Notes under the pieces: generated by a model
Database searches by the model: none
What the model was told of the DNA's origin: nothing
What the model saw: the letters and a program-made list of their open reading frames with translations, nothing else
Position numbers and translations under genes: made by a program
Shown here: piece by piece, positions 30,824 to 40,654 of the stretch
Layout of the letters: each line of letters opens with the position of its first letter
Position numbering within the stretch: the stretch's first letter is position 1
DNA from: an uncultured Acidobacteriota bacterium
Lineage (GTDB): Bacteria; Acidobacteriota; Vicinamibacteria; Marinacidobacterales; SMYC01
Length of the DNA stretch: 54,404 bases
Direction of reading: 5' to 3'
NCBI GenBank assembly: GCA_947259165.1
Contig: CAMYKY010000038.1
Coordinates: 1-54,404, forward strand

Positions 30824-32511
30824 ACCGTCGTTATTGGAGCGTGTCGATTCTTGTTGTGGCAGCTATGCGTTGTTCCTCTCCTGAGCCCGAGCACGGCCTC
30901 GATGCCATCCTGCGTAACGGCACGATTTACGACGGAAGCGGTGCCCCTCCCCGGGTCGCGGACGTCGGTATTCGTGGGGATCGCATCGTTGCGCTCGGTG
31001 CGTTGGGAAACGCCACTGCGCCCGTCGACCTCGATGTCCGGGGGCTCGCGGTCGCGCCCGGGTTTATCAACATGTTGAGTTGGGCGGACGAGCGACTGCT
31101 CGCGGACGGCCGCTCCCAAAGCGATATCCGGCAAGGCGTGACCCTCGAAGTATTTGGCGAGGGAACGTCGGGGGGGCCGCTCTCGACCGAAATGAAGGCG
31201 CGCAACGAAGCGCGCCAGGGGGACATCCGCTACACCATTCAATGGACGACGCTCGGTGAGTACCTCACGTTTCTCGAGACCCGCGGTGTCTCCACCAACA
31301 TCGCGTCGTTCGTCGGCGCCACGACGATTCGCATGCACGAGCTCGGCGAAGAGGACCGGCCGCCTACCGCCGAGGAGCTCGAGCGCATGAAGGCGCTCGT
31401 CCGCCAGGCAATGGAGGAGGGTGCCCTCGGCATCGGCTCCTCCTTGATCTACGCACCTGCTTTCTACGCTGAGACCGATGAGCTCGTCGCGCTGGCGAAG
31501 GTCGTTGCTGAGTATGATGGGCGCTATATTTCCCACATGCGAAGCGAAGGAAACCAGCTTCTCGAGGCGGTCGACGAGCTGTTGACGATCGCGCGGGAGG
31601 CAGGCGTTGGAGCCGAGATCTATCACTTGAAGGCAGCGGGGGCGGACAATTTCGACAAACTCGGAGAGGTCATCGCCAAAGTCGAGTCGGCACGCGACAA
31701 AGGACTCGACATTACTGCGAATATGTACACCTACACCGCCGGATCCACCGGGCTCGACGCCGCTATGCCGCCCGAGATCCAGGAAGGTGGCTACGAAGCG
31801 TGGGCGCAGAGGCTTCAGGACCCCGAGGTTCGGGCCCGGGTTGCCGTCGAGATGAAAACGCCCACAGACGCATGGGAGAATCTCTACCTGGCATCAGGAG
31901 GTGCATCAGGGACCCTTCTCGTCGGTTTTCAAAGCGACGAGCTCAAGCCATTGGCCGGCAAAACACTCGCTGAAGTCGCGCAGATGCGCGGGACGAGCCC
32001 CGAGGAGACAGCGATGGATCTGGTGGTCGAAGACGGAAGCCCCGTCCAGGTTGTCTACTTTTTCATGTCTGATGACAACGTCGCCGAAAAAGTCGGGATT
32101 TCCTGGATGGCGTTTTGCTCTGACGCCGGGTCCATGGCCCCCGAAGGGGTCTTCTTGAAGTCGAGCACACACCCCCGGGCTTACGGAAATTTCGCTCGTC
32201 TTCTTGGGAAATATGTTCGGGATGAAGGTGCCGCCGAGCTCAGCGAAGTCATTCGTCGACTCACATCGTTTCCCGCGGAGAATTTGAAGCTCGATGCCAG
32301 GGGACGCTTGGAAGAGGGCTATTTCGCCGATGTCGTCGTCTTTGATCCGGACACGATTCAAGATCACGCGACCTACGAACAGCCACACCAATACGCGACC
32401 GGCATGCAGCACGTTTTCGTCAACGGCATCGCCGTTTTGAAGGACGGTGAGCATACTGGGGCGCTCCCCGGGCGTTTCGTTCGCGGGCCCGGGTACCTGG
32501 AAAAGAACTAG
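30820..32511 (+). CDS. D-aminoacylase-like amidohydrolase, exported, with altered metal site
   Basis: A 563-residue amidohydrolase-superfamily protein with a hydrophobic N-terminal segment (WSVSILVVAAM) ending in Cys18; the residues before it do not form a good lipobox. Family features are DAILRNGTIYDGSGAPP, PGFINM, TLEVFGEG, ISHMRSEGNQ, IYHLKAAG, FCSDAGSMAP and the end LEEGYFADVVVFDP. N-acyl-D-amino-acid deacylases normally have HxH after PGF and a Cys in a GNCG-like loop; here these are MLSWAD and FGEG, so a beta-site metal pair is altered while both later His and the Asp remain. It overlaps the GT2 gene by ATGA, unusual for this family, and could deacylate a sugar- or peptide-linked amide; this is inference. 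Confidence 0.85.
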   Translation: MNRRYWSVSILVVAAMRCSSPEPEHGLDAILRNGTIYDGSGAPPRVADVGIRGDRIVALGALGNATAPVDLDVRGLAVAPGFINMLSWADERLLADGRSQSDIRQGVTLEVFGEGTSGGPLSTEMKARNEARQGDIRYTIQWTTLGEYLTFLETRGVSTNIASFVGATTIRMHELGEEDRPPTAEELERMKALVRQAMEEGALGIGSSLIYAPAFYAETDELVALAKVVAEYDGRYISHMRSEGNQLLEAVDELLTIAREAGVGAEIYHLKAAGADNFDKLGEVIAKVESARDKGLDITANMYTYTAGSTGLDAAMPPEIQEGGYEAWAQRLQDPEVRARVAVEMKTPTDAWENLYLASGGASGTLLVGFQSDELKPLAGKTLAEVAQMRGTSPEETAMDLVVEDGSPVQVVYFFMSDDNVAEKVGISWMAFCSDAGSMAPEGVFLKSSTHPRAYGNFARLLGKYVRDEGAAELSEVIRRLTSFPAENLKLDARGRLEEGYFADVVVFDPDTIQDHATYEQPHQYATGMQHVFVNGIAVLKDGEHTGALPGRFVRGPGYLEKN

Positions 32512-32523
32512 CTCGGAGCCATC

Positions 32524-33498
32524 GTGAACATCGCGCTTGTGACGCCACTCAGTGAGCCGTCCCTCGAGGGGAAGGTGACCGGCAACGAGGTCACCGCTCG
32601 ACGATGGGAAGAGATACTGAAGAAACTCAACCACCGCGTGACCCTTTTGAGCCACTACGACGGTCAGCCAGCCGACGTGCTCGTTGCGCTCCACGCGCGT
32701 AAGAGCGCCGCGTCCATCTCCAAGTTCTCGGAGTCACACCCCCAAAAGCCTCTCATGGTCGCACTCACCGGAACCGACCTCTACCAAGATCTGCCGGACA
32801 GCGCCGAGGCGTCGGCATCGCTCGCCCAGGCGACGCACGTGATCACCCTCCAGCCCGGTGCCCTCGACCTACTCGACACGTTCGACCCTTCAATCCGAGC
32901 GCGAACGACGGTCATCTATCAATCCGCGAAATCCATCGTACCGGTTCTCACGAAGGCATCGAACTGTTTTCAGGCTTGCCTCATCGCGCATCTGCGCCCC
33001 GTGAAGGACCCCCTCCTGATAGTCGAGGCCGCCGCGCGCCTCTCCGATGAGTCGCGTATCCAGATCGTGCACGCCGGGGCCGCCACGAATGACACCATGC
33101 GAGAGCGTGCACAGGCCGCTGCGGCCGAGAATCCTCGATACCGATGGATCGGCCCGCTTCCCCATCAAGAGTCCCGCCTTCTCATCGCTCGCAGCCACAT
33201 CTTGGTGCTGACCTCCCGTTTGGAGGGAGGGGCGAACGTTCTTTCCGAGGCCTTGGCCCTCGGCGTACCGATCCTGACGAGCCGCGTTGCCGGGGTCGAG
33301 GGACTTCTTGGCGAAGAGTACCCGGGCTACTTCCCCATCGGGGACGCCGCCACCCTGGCGGAGCTTCTCGCTCAGGCCGAGCACGATGAGGTTTTCTACC
33401 GGCGTCTGCAACGCGCCTGCGACAAACTGGCCCCGATGGTAGCGCCCGCCTCCGAGCTACGAACGTGGCACGAGCTGTTGAGCTCGCTCGACATCTGA
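32524..33498 (+). CDS. SenB-like (TIGR04348) glycosyltransferase
   Basis: A 324-residue GT-B protein from GTG 32524. It has the SenB/TIGR04348 pattern: KVTGNEVTARRWEEILKKL, VLVALHARKSAAS, MVALTGTDLYQDLPDSAEAS, VIYQSA, IAHLRPVKDPLL, RYRWIGPLPH, LTSRLEGGANVLSEALALG and YPGYFPIGDAATLAELL. SenB makes a selenosugar from UDP-GlcNAc and selenophosphate in selenoneine synthesis. Neither SenA nor SenC/SelD occurs in the window. The protein could serve selenometabolism with distant partners or use another nucleophile for the surface polysaccharide. The family call rests on remembered motifs. Confidence 0.75.
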   Translation: MNIALVTPLSEPSLEGKVTGNEVTARRWEEILKKLNHRVTLLSHYDGQPADVLVALHARKSAASISKFSESHPQKPLMVALTGTDLYQDLPDSAEASASLAQATHVITLQPGALDLLDTFDPSIRARTTVIYQSAKSIVPVLTKASNCFQACLIAHLRPVKDPLLIVEAAARLSDESRIQIVHAGAATNDTMRERAQAAAAENPRYRWIGPLPHQESRLLIARSHILVLTSRLEGGANVLSEALALGVPILTSRVAGVEGLLGEEYPGYFPIGDAATLAELLAQAEHDEVFYRRLQRACDKLAPMVAPASELRTWHELLSSLDI

Positions 33499-33504
33499 TT
33501 CGAT

Positions 33505-33672
33505 GCTAGTACCGTGTTCCACAAATAGTGCCCGTCGTGAGAGCGTCGAGGCGCCCGGCTGGCAAGGCGCGCCGAGTGAGGAATACCGGGTGTATGCGAC
33601 CGAGGCGCAACGCCGCCAGACGGGATGCATCGGCGTTCGAATAGGGCAGTATTTGTGGACCGCGGTACTAGC
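33505..33672. mobile_element. MITE-like element with 23-bp terminal inverted repeats
   Basis: The ends 33505-33527 and 33650-33672 are inverted copies with 21 of 23 matches (GCTAGTACCG, four variable bases, CCACAAATA). The 168-nt interior is partly self-complementary (GGCTGGC...GTCTGGC type) and has no gene. No clear target duplication was seen. It fills the gap between senB-like and YCII genes. Confidence 0.75.
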
Positions 33673-33722
33673 TGTCGATCGCGGGCGAGGTCGTTCGTCA
33701 CTTCGTTGAAAGGAGATTCAAG

Positions 33723-34079
33723 ATGCAATACGCGATGCTCATTTATTCCGACGAAACCCAAGAGCCTAAGCCGGGCACGAAAGAGTTCGACGAATACATC
33801 GGTGCGTTTTTCTCGCTCTCGGACCAAGTCAAAGAAAACGGGATGTACCAGGCTGGTGCCGCACTGCAACCCGTAGCAACCGCGACCACCGTCAGGGTGC
33901 GAGACGGCCAGGTGACAACCACGGACGGGCCGTTCGCCGAGACCAAGGAACAGCTCGGTGGTCTCTACGTACTCGAGTGCAAGGATCTCGATGAAGCGAT
34001 CGCGTACGCGGCCAAGATCCCCACATCGAAACTCGGCTCCATCGAAGTTCGGCCGATCATGAATTTCGAAGAGGAGTGA
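33723..34079 (+). CDS. YCII-related (DGPF) protein
   Basis: A 118-residue ferredoxin-like alpha/beta barrel protein of the YciI/DGPF family: YAMLIYSDE, the [20 protein letters not shown] core that names the family, and [19 protein letters not shown] near the end. AAAGGAG precedes the ATG. DGPF proteins regularly stand before ECF42 sigma factor genes, as here (8-nt gap), and are thought to be their partner or target. The catalytic role of the family is unknown. Confidence 0.92.
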   Translation: MQYAMLIYSDETQEPKPGTKEFDEYIGAFFSLSDQVKENGMYQAGAALQPVATATTVRVRDGQVTTTDGPFAETKEQLGGLYVLECKDLDEAIAYAAKIPTSKLGSIEVRPIMNFEEE

Positions 34080-34086
34080 CGCGGCA

Positions 34087-35340
34087 CTGACGATCGACGA
34101 GAAAGCGGCACGCGTCTTCCGCGAACAGTGGGGGCGCGTGCTCGCAACGCTAATTCGACACTTGGGCGATTTCGACCGTGCCGAAGACGCGCTTCAAGAC
34201 GCTGTGACCCGTGCACTGGAGGTGTGGCCCTCGCGCGGCATCCCTGCAAATCCCGCGGCTTGGCTCATCACCACCGCTCGAAACAAGGCGGTTGACCGCA
34301 TACGCCGGGAGAAGTCGTTCGCGTCGAAACACGACGCGATACGCGCCGAGATAAAACTGGTTGAGGATCCTGTCGAGATCGCTGAGGAGACACCCATCCC
34401 CGACGACCGTTTGAAACTGATCTTTACAGCGTGCCATCCAGCCCTCGCCATCGAGGCGCGGGTAGCGCTGACGCTGAAGACCCTCGGCGGACTGACAACG
34501 CCCGAGATAGCTCGCGCGTTCCTGGTCTCGGAAACCACCATGGCGCAACGACTGGTGCGCGCCAAAAAGAAGATTCGGCTCGCGGGAATCCCCTATCGGG
34601 TCCCGGCGCGCGAGCATCTTCCCGAGCGCGTCGACGCCGTGCTCGCGGTCATCTACCTCATCTTCAATGAAGGCTATGCGGCATCCGAAGGTGATTCACT
34701 GCTTCGCAAAGAGCTCTCGACGGAAGCCATACGGCTGGGACGGCTCGTCTGCTCCTTGATGCCCGATGCGCCCGAAGTGCTGGGGTTGACCGCGCTGATG
34801 TTGTTGCACGACTCCCGCCGCGCGGCGCGTGTGTCGTCGAGCGGGGAGCTGGTGACGCTCGAGGAGCAGGATCGGACCTGTTGGGACCGGGATCAGATCT
34901 TGGACGGTCTGTCGTGTCTCGATCGGGCGATGCGCTCGAACCGGCCCGGCCCTTATCAAATCCAGGCAGCCATCGCCGCGCTTCACGCGAGGGCAGCATC
35001 GGCGGAGACGACGGATTGGTCGCAGATCGTCAAACTCTACGACGGGCTGCTCGGCCTGACCGGCTCGCCAGTCGTCGCTCTCAACCGCGCTGCGGCGCTG
35101 GGAATGGCACAAGGCGCAGCCATCGGACTCGAGGCGATCGAGTCCCTCGAAAACGACGACAATCTCCGCCACTATTACCTGCTCCATTCCGCCAAAGCGG
35201 ACTTTCTCCGACGCGACGGACGCTATCAAGATGCGATTCGAAGCTACGACCGAGCACTCGAGCTAGTGAGTAACACCCGAGAGCGCGCCTACCTAGAGGG
35301 CCGGCGACGAGAATGCGCGCGCGGGCGGCCACTGCGTTGA
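34087..35340 (+). CDS. ECF42-type RNA polymerase sigma factor with C-terminal TPR-like extension (apparent CTG start)
   Basis: 417 residues from CTG 34087. Sigma-2 is at ~10-75 ([37 protein letters not shown]), sigma-4 at ~115-175 ([20 protein letters not shown]) and the long extension after 180 ([20 protein letters not shown], then TPR-like [11 protein letters not shown]...[11 protein letters not shown]) is diagnostic of ECF42. The first GTG in frame (34138) would remove conserved sigma-2 residues (FREQWGRV), and only CTG or ATT lies between the upstream TGA and that point. GAGGAG ends 10 nt before the CTG, inside the YCII stop region, so translation is probably coupled. The class has no anti-sigma factor; the extension and DGPF partner are thought to control it. 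Confidence 0.87.
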   Translation: MTIDEKAARVFREQWGRVLATLIRHLGDFDRAEDALQDAVTRALEVWPSRGIPANPAAWLITTARNKAVDRIRREKSFASKHDAIRAEIKLVEDPVEIAEETPIPDDRLKLIFTACHPALAIEARVALTLKTLGGLTTPEIARAFLVSETTMAQRLVRAKKKIRLAGIPYRVPAREHLPERVDAVLAVIYLIFNEGYAASEGDSLLRKELSTEAIRLGRLVCSLMPDAPEVLGLTALMLLHDSRRAARVSSSGELVTLEEQDRTCWDRDQILDGLSCLDRAMRSNRPGPYQIQAAIAALHARAASAETTDWSQIVKLYDGLLGLTGSPVVALNRAAALGMAQGAAIGLEAIESLENDDNLRHYYLLHSAKADFLRRDGRYQDAIRSYDRALELVSNTRERAYLEGRRRECARGRPLR

Positions 35341-35438
35341 CAATACTCGCCGAAAGCCGGTAACATCACCCTTCTAAAAGACAAACAGTGCCCGCGGTGC
35401 CGTCGAGGGGCCAGAAGAACAACCGAGGGAGTAGGTTC

Positions 35439-35912
35439 ATGGACGAGCGATTCGACGTACCTCGTGCGATTCGACGGATGGCACCCAAAAACGCCGCAAC
35501 CGCTGCGGTGTTTCGGGAATCGCAGCAACTCGCCTACGGCGTGGTGACCAACGTTTCCGTGACCGGGGCCTGTATTGTGACCGATAGTCGGCTCTCTCCA
35601 GGAAGCAACGTCGATCTCAAGCTCTCGTTCTATCACCAGCCCGATTTGTACGAGGTCGGAGCCCGCGTCGTTTGGAACCGCCGTGGCGGGGCGCGCGAGA
35701 AAGGCTTCGAAGGTCTGCAGCTCCATGGGGTCCACTTCACGCTTGCGAGCGCCGTGCTGAAGTCGAGACTCCACGCACTACTCGGCAGCGAAGAGTTCGT
35801 CGACGTCTACCGACCCTCGGCGACCGAGTTCGACGTGCTCCAAAACGCTCTTTCCGGCGAGCTCGACGAGCTCGGGAGCAAGATCGACGAGACCACGGGC
35901 GACGAGACGTGA
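35439..35912 (+). CDS. PilZ-domain protein
   Basis: A 157-residue protein with a PilZ-like beta barrel: RRMAPK at the start could provide the arginines, and GVVTNVSVTGACIVTDSRLS matches the D/NxSxxG loop (NVSVTGA). The canonical RxxxR is only partly recognisable (AIRRMAPKN), so c-di-GMP binding is probable but not certain. A C-terminal helix follows (EFDVLQNALSGELDELGS). ATG 35439 has GGGAG upstream and excludes a poorly coding stretch. It precedes the glycosyltransferase run and may link c-di-GMP to polysaccharide output. Confidence 0.78.
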   Translation: MDERFDVPRAIRRMAPKNAATAAVFRESQQLAYGVVTNVSVTGACIVTDSRLSPGSNVDLKLSFYHQPDLYEVGARVVWNRRGGAREKGFEGLQLHGVHFTLASAVLKSRLHALLGSEEFVDVYRPSATEFDVLQNALSGELDELGSKIDETTGDET

Positions 35913-36008
35913 TATGTTGCTTCGTCTGACGAACGTTTTACAACGAGGGCTGGACGATAACTCGTCGCGCCATGAGAAACTGAGCCAGGAGCAACTGGGC
36001 AAGCAGAG

Positions 36009-37121
36009 ATGCGGATCGCGATCGACGTCCGCAAGATCCATGATTTCGGTATTGGAACGTATCTTCGGAATCTGATCCGACACATTCCCAACCTCGACTC
36101 CGTCAACGAGTACACCCTGCTCGGCTATCGACGAGACGAGGAGCTATTGCGTTCTCTCTCCACCCGGTTTCGCCATTCATTCGTCAAGGCCCGGAACTAC
36201 TCGCTGTCGGAGCACCTCACTATCCCCTTCGTGCTGAAGCGAATTCGCGCGGACCTCTACCACGCGCCGCACTACGTCCTTCCTTACTACATGCCGTGCC
36301 GCTCGGTGGTCACCGTGCACGATGTTATCCATCTTTTGTTCCCCCAGTATCTTCCTTCTCGTTTCGCCGTTCACTACGCGAGGCACATGATCGGACGTGC
36401 GCTCGAAAAGGCGGAGCTCGTCATGACGGTTTCGAAGGCGTCGAAGCGTGACCTTCTCGGCTTCTTCGACGTCGAAGAGAGCAAAATCCGGGTCATTCCG
36501 AACGGAATCGATCCCGCGATGACTTGTGAGCTCGAGCCCTTCGAGCTCGACCGCGTTAAACAGCGATTCCAATTGCAGGGACGCATCGCGCTTTTCGTCG
36601 GCAATATCAAGCCTCACAAGAACGTCGAGCGTCTCATCGGCGCATTCGCGAAACTGAGAGAAGCGTCGCAATTTTCCGACGTGACCCTCATCGTCGTCGG
36701 TGACGAAATCTCGAAGTACCCGTCACTTCGCCGCGCGGTCGAGCGTCAGGGCGTCCGGGCTAACGTTCGCTTTTTCGGGTTCGTCCCCGAACGGACTCTG
36801 GTCGCGCTTTATCGCGCGGCCGATGTGTTCGTCTTCCCCTCGCTCTACGAAGGCTTCGGACTGCCACCGCTAGAGGCCATGGCCAACGGAACGCCGGTCG
36901 TCACGTCGAAGATCTCATCCCTCCCCGAGGTGGTCGGCGACGCTGCACTCACCGTGGACCCCTACAATATCGACGAGATCGCAGAGGCGATGAAAAACGT
37001 GCTCACCGACGAAGCGTTGCGCGCCCGACTGACACGCAAGGGTCGCGTCCGCGCCGGGCAATTTTCTTGGGAGGAAGCCGTCGCACGGATCCATGCGACC
37101 TATGTGGAAGCCTTACAATGA
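36009..37121 (+). CDS. GT4-family glycosyltransferase
   Basis: A 370-residue GT-B enzyme: [20 protein letters not shown] start, [43 protein letters not shown], and donor-site [20 protein letters not shown]. Similar in plan to the GT4 at 28651. It probably adds a hexose to the lipid-linked repeat unit. It begins the second plus-strand run of the locus (36009-40654), where genes follow with gaps of 17-49 nt. Confidence 0.9.
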   Translation: MRIAIDVRKIHDFGIGTYLRNLIRHIPNLDSVNEYTLLGYRRDEELLRSLSTRFRHSFVKARNYSLSEHLTIPFVLKRIRADLYHAPHYVLPYYMPCRSVVTVHDVIHLLFPQYLPSRFAVHYARHMIGRALEKAELVMTVSKASKRDLLGFFDVEESKIRVIPNGIDPAMTCELEPFELDRVKQRFQLQGRIALFVGNIKPHKNVERLIGAFAKLREASQFSDVTLIVVGDEISKYPSLRRAVERQGVRANVRFFGFVPERTLVALYRAADVFVFPSLYEGFGLPPLEAMANGTPVVTSKISSLPEVVGDAALTVDPYNIDEIAEAMKNVLTDEALRARLTRKGRVRAGQFSWEEAVARIHATYVEALQ

Positions 37122-37170
37122 GTGTCCATCGCCTCGGATGCTCACTCCGCTCGCCCGGAGCTCTTTATTG

Positions 37171-38265
37171 ATGCGGGTCGCCCTGGTTCATGATTGGCTC
37201 ACCGGCTATCGCGGCGGAGAAAAAGTCCTCGAAAGTTTCTGCAAGCTTTTCCCGGACGCGACCCTTTTCACGCTCGTCCACGTCGAAGGCTCGTCGAGCT
37301 CGACAATCGAGTCGCTACCGATCCGTACCGCGTTCACCCAGAAGCTTCCCGGCGCGAAGCGCTTCTACCGCTGGTACTTGCCACTTCATCCCTGGGCCAT
37401 CGAGCGGCTCGACCTGTCTGAGTTCGATTTCATCTTGTCGAGCTCCCACTGTGTCGCAAAGGGCGTGATCCCCCGCGCCGGTGCGCTTCATATCTGCTAC
37501 TGCCATACACCGATGCGGTATGTGTGGGATCGCTTCGAGGACTATTTCGGCTCCGGGATCAAAGCGAAGCTCGTCTATGGCCCGGTCGCGGCTCGACTTC
37601 GAGCATGGGATAGGTCTTCAGCAGACCGGGTCGACCACTTCATCGCAAACTCGACCTACGTCTCCGAGCGAATTCGGACCTACTACGGCAGGGAAACCGA
37701 CTCCATCATCCCACCTCCCGTGGATACCGAGTTCTATCAACCGACCGCACACGAACCCGAGGACTTCTACTTGATCGTCTCAGCCCTCGTGCCTTACAAA
37801 CGGATCGACATAGCGCTCGATACGTTCCGTAATCGATCGGAGCGTTTGGTCGTCGTCGGCGCGGGACCGTCGGCGAACCGGCTGAAGGCCTCCGCACCCG
37901 GAAACGTCAGCTTCCGCGGTTGGGTCAGCGATGAGGAGCTTCTCTCGCTATACCAACGCTGCCGCGCCTGTCTTCTCCCGGGTGTCGAGGACTTTGGCAT
38001 CGTTCCCCTCGAGGCCCAGGCGTCGGGCGCTCCCGTCGTCGCCTATGGGCACGGTGGCGCTCTCGACACAGTGCGGGATGGAGAGACTGGCGTGCTGTTT
38101 CATGAGCACTCCGCCGAAGCACTATCCCACGCCATTGACAAGATTTCCTCGCTAGGATTAAATAAAAAGCCGCTAAGGGATTGGGCGCTTGGCTTTTCTC
38201 GAAAAACGTTCCAGAATCGCATGAAGGAATTCATCGACGCCCGCCTTTCCGAGGCGGGCCACTAA
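37171..38265 (+). CDS. GT4-family glycosyltransferase (mannosyltransferase-like)
   Basis: A 364-residue GT-B enzyme of the WbaZ/WcaI-like branch: RVALVHDWLTGYRGGEKVLE, FDFILSSSHCVAKGV, HICYCHTPMRYVWD, VDHFIANSTYVSERI, SALVPYKRID and LPGVEDFGIVPLEAQASG. HTPMRYxWD is frequent in GDP-mannose-dependent transferases, so mannose is a reasonable guess only. ATG 37171 is chosen for the conserved start; the frame extends upstream into the previous gene. Confidence 0.9.
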   Translation: MRVALVHDWLTGYRGGEKVLESFCKLFPDATLFTLVHVEGSSSSTIESLPIRTAFTQKLPGAKRFYRWYLPLHPWAIERLDLSEFDFILSSSHCVAKGVIPRAGALHICYCHTPMRYVWDRFEDYFGSGIKAKLVYGPVAARLRAWDRSSADRVDHFIANSTYVSERIRTYYGRETDSIIPPPVDTEFYQPTAHEPEDFYLIVSALVPYKRIDIALDTFRNRSERLVVVGAGPSANRLKASAPGNVSFRGWVSDEELLSLYQRCRACLLPGVEDFGIVPLEAQASGAPVVAYGHGGALDTVRDGETGVLFHEHSAEALSHAIDKISSLGLNKKPLRDWALGFSRKTFQNRMKEFIDARLSEAGH

Positions 38266-38282
38266 CCGCGCTGGCGCCTCTT

Positions 38283-39719
38283 ATGGTCAAACAGCAAAGC
38301 CGAATGTGGACCGGGGTTTACGCCGCCGGAGATCTCTTTGCCACGTTCGCGGCACTAGCGCTCGCCTACTTCGTCCGCTTCCAATCCGGTCTCTTCCACG
38401 TCACCAAGGGCATCAACCCGTTCAGTCAGTATCTGCTGCTCCTGCCCCTCATCCTTCTTCTGTGGCCTCCGCTGTTCTACGCGCACGGACTCTACAGCCT
38501 GAAACGAATTCGCTCACGCACGGACGAGCTGTTTTCGATCGTTTGGGCGGTGGCAATGGGGACGGCGGTCACGTGGTTCGTCGCACTGTACGCCCGTGTT
38601 TACTATCTTTACGGCCCGCCCGAGATCTCCGGACGCTACGAGTACTCCCAGTTGGTGCTCGGGCTGTTCGTGATTTTCAACATCACGTTGCTGGTGGTGA
38701 CGCGCTCATTCATCCGCCGGGAGCGAGAAGCCCGGTGGCGGCGCGGAGAGGGTCTTCGCAACATTCTAATTGCTGGCGCGGGTGAGCTAGGACGGACCGT
38801 CGCGGATAAGTTCATCGATCACCAAGAGATGGGATTTCGAGTCGCCGGGTTCCTCGACGACCGACTGCGAGGAGAGTTCGCCGGTCATCGCGGCATCCCG
38901 GTCCTGGGCGGACTCGACGACGTCGCCAACGTCGTGTCGGCAACGACGGTCGACTCCCTCTACATTGCGCTCCCTTGGGATTTGCACGCAAGAATTCGCA
39001 CGCTGGTGGGTTTCGCGAACCGCGAGGCACTCGACGTGAAAGTCGCCTGGGACTACCTCACTGATGCGGCATTCCACGCAGGGGTCGAAGACCTCGACGG
39101 GATGCCGATTATCAATCTGTCCGAGCCTCCGATCCGAGGATGGAACTGGGTCGTCAAACGCATCATGGACGTCGTCGTCTCCACCGCCCTTCTGGTCGTC
39201 CTCGCGATCCCGTTTGCCATCATCGCGCTGCTCATCAAGCTCACATCAACGGGCTCGGTCTTCTACACTCAGGAGCGTGCAGGCCTCGACAACAAATCGT
39301 TTACGATTTTCAAATTCCGTTCCATGCAAGACGACGCAGAAAAAGAGACAGGGCCGGTGTGGGCGGCTTCCGAAGACCCGAGACGAACCGACCTGGGTCG
39401 TTTTTTGCGCCGCTTCAGCATCGACGAGCTACCCCAGCTGGTCAACGTGCTAAGAGGCGACATGTCCCTCGTCGGACCTCGACCCGAGCGCCCCAGCTTC
39501 GTCGCCGACTTCAAGAAGCGAATCCCCCAGTACATGCTGCGGCACAAAGTCAAGACCGGTATGACTGGCTGGGCCCAGGTGAACGGCTGGCGCGGTAACA
39601 CGTCCATCGAGAAACGAATCGAGCACGACCTTTACTACATCCAAAACTGGTCTCTGTCGCTGGACTTGCAAATCCTGTGGCGAACATGGCGCGCGGTACT
39701 GCGCAAGCACGCATATTGA
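38283..39719 (+). CDS. Polyprenyl-phosphate glycosyl-1-phosphate transferase (initiating sugar transferase)
   Basis: A 478-residue membrane enzyme of the WbaP/WcaJ type. Four membrane segments occupy ~10-130, a Rossmann-like domain follows ([18 protein letters not shown]) and one segment near 295-320 leads to the catalytic bacterial sugar-transferase domain: [34 protein letters not shown] and [11 protein letters not shown], then [15 protein letters not shown]. It transfers sugar-1-phosphate (often Glc or Gal) to undecaprenyl phosphate and starts repeat-unit assembly. The 4-nt overlap with the next gene suggests coupling. Confidence 0.93.
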   Translation: MVKQQSRMWTGVYAAGDLFATFAALALAYFVRFQSGLFHVTKGINPFSQYLLLLPLILLLWPPLFYAHGLYSLKRIRSRTDELFSIVWAVAMGTAVTWFVALYARVYYLYGPPEISGRYEYSQLVLGLFVIFNITLLVVTRSFIRREREARWRRGEGLRNILIAGAGELGRTVADKFIDHQEMGFRVAGFLDDRLRGEFAGHRGIPVLGGLDDVANVVSATTVDSLYIALPWDLHARIRTLVGFANREALDVKVAWDYLTDAAFHAGVEDLDGMPIINLSEPPIRGWNWVVKRIMDVVVSTALLVVLAIPFAIIALLIKLTSTGSVFYTQERAGLDNKSFTIFKFRSMQDDAEKETGPVWAASEDPRRTDLGRFLRRFSIDELPQLVNVLRGDMSLVGPRPERPSFVADFKKRIPQYMLRHKVKTGMTGWAQVNGWRGNTSIEKRIEHDLYYIQNWSLSLDLQILWRTWRAVLRKHAY

Positions 39720-40654
39720 CAAAACGATCTCTCATCACTGGCGCAGCCGGATTCATCGGGTCTCACCTCGCCGACCACCTTCTCGCTCGCGGGCACGAAG
39801 TCATTGGCATGGACAATTTCATCACCGGAGACCGCGCAAATCTTGCCCATATCGAAGACCCGCGCTTCACCTTGGTCGAGCACAACGTCACTGAGGAGAT
39901 TCGAATCGACGGCCCTGTCGACTACATTCTCCACTTCGCTAGCCCTGCGAGTCCCATTGATTATCTCGAACTTCCGATCCAGACCTTGAAAGTCGGCTCG
40001 CTCGGAACGCACAAGGTGCTCGGGCTCGCCAAAGCCAAGAAAGCAACCTACCTGCTTGCGTCGACGTCCGAGGTCTACGGGGACCCTCTCATCCATCCTC
40101 AGAAGGAAGACTATTGGGGAAACGTCAACCCCATCGGCCCCCGAGGCGTCTACGACGAAGCCAAGCGGTTCGCGGAAGCGATGAGCGTCGCCTACCGTCG
40201 CTATCACGACGTCGACGTGAAGATCGCCCGCATTTTCAACACCTACGGACCTCGGATGCGCATCCGTGACGGGCGCGCGATCCCAGCTTTCATCTCTCAG
40301 GCGCTGACGAATGAGCCCATGACCGTTTTCGGCAAGGGCGACCAAACGAGAAGTTTCTGCTTCGTCAACGACCTGGTCGAGGGCCTATGTCGCTTGCTCT
40401 TCTCCGAGCACGCCGGCCCCGTGAACATCGGAAATCCCGCCGAAATGACGATCCTCCAGCTAGCCGAGACGATCGCGAAGATGACCGACTCGAAAAGCAC
40501 GATCGAGTACAAGCCCCTGCCCGAAGACGACCCCAAAGTCAGGCAACCCGACATTGCGCTCGCGCAGAAGTTGCTCGACTGGAGTCCTCAGGTTTCGTTG
40601 GAAGACGGCCTCGAGACCACCATCGAGTATTTTCGCAAGAAAATGGCTCAGTAA
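39716..40654 (+). CDS. UDP-glucuronate decarboxylase (UDP-xylose synthase)
   Basis: A 312-residue extended SDR enzyme: [60 protein letters not shown] (YxxxK) and [10 protein letters not shown]. The SPIDY and GDPxxHPQ motifs are typical of UXS. It would make UDP-Xyl from the UDP-GlcA of Ugd. TTG 39716 is preferred because it gives the usual MTKRSLITG start and a TTGA overlap; ATG 39677 lies inside the preceding gene. Confidence 0.92.
   Translation: MTKRSLITGAAGFIGSHLADHLLARGHEVIGMDNFITGDRANLAHIEDPRFTLVEHNVTEEIRIDGPVDYILHFASPASPIDYLELPIQTLKVGSLGTHKVLGLAKAKKATYLLASTSEVYGDPLIHPQKEDYWGNVNPIGPRGVYDEAKRFAEAMSVAYRRYHDVDVKIARIFNTYGPRMRIRDGRAIPAFISQALTNEPMTVFGKGDQTRSFCFVNDLVEGLCRLLFSEHAGPVNIGNPAEMTILQLAETIAKMTDSKSTIEYKPLPEDDPKVRQPDIALAQKLLDWSPQVSLEDGLETTIEYFRKKMAQ

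Noticed and set aside
32524-33498. Selenoneine gene cluster
   Set aside because: Only the SenB-like member is here; neither a SenA-type nor a SelD/SenC-type gene occurs in the window.
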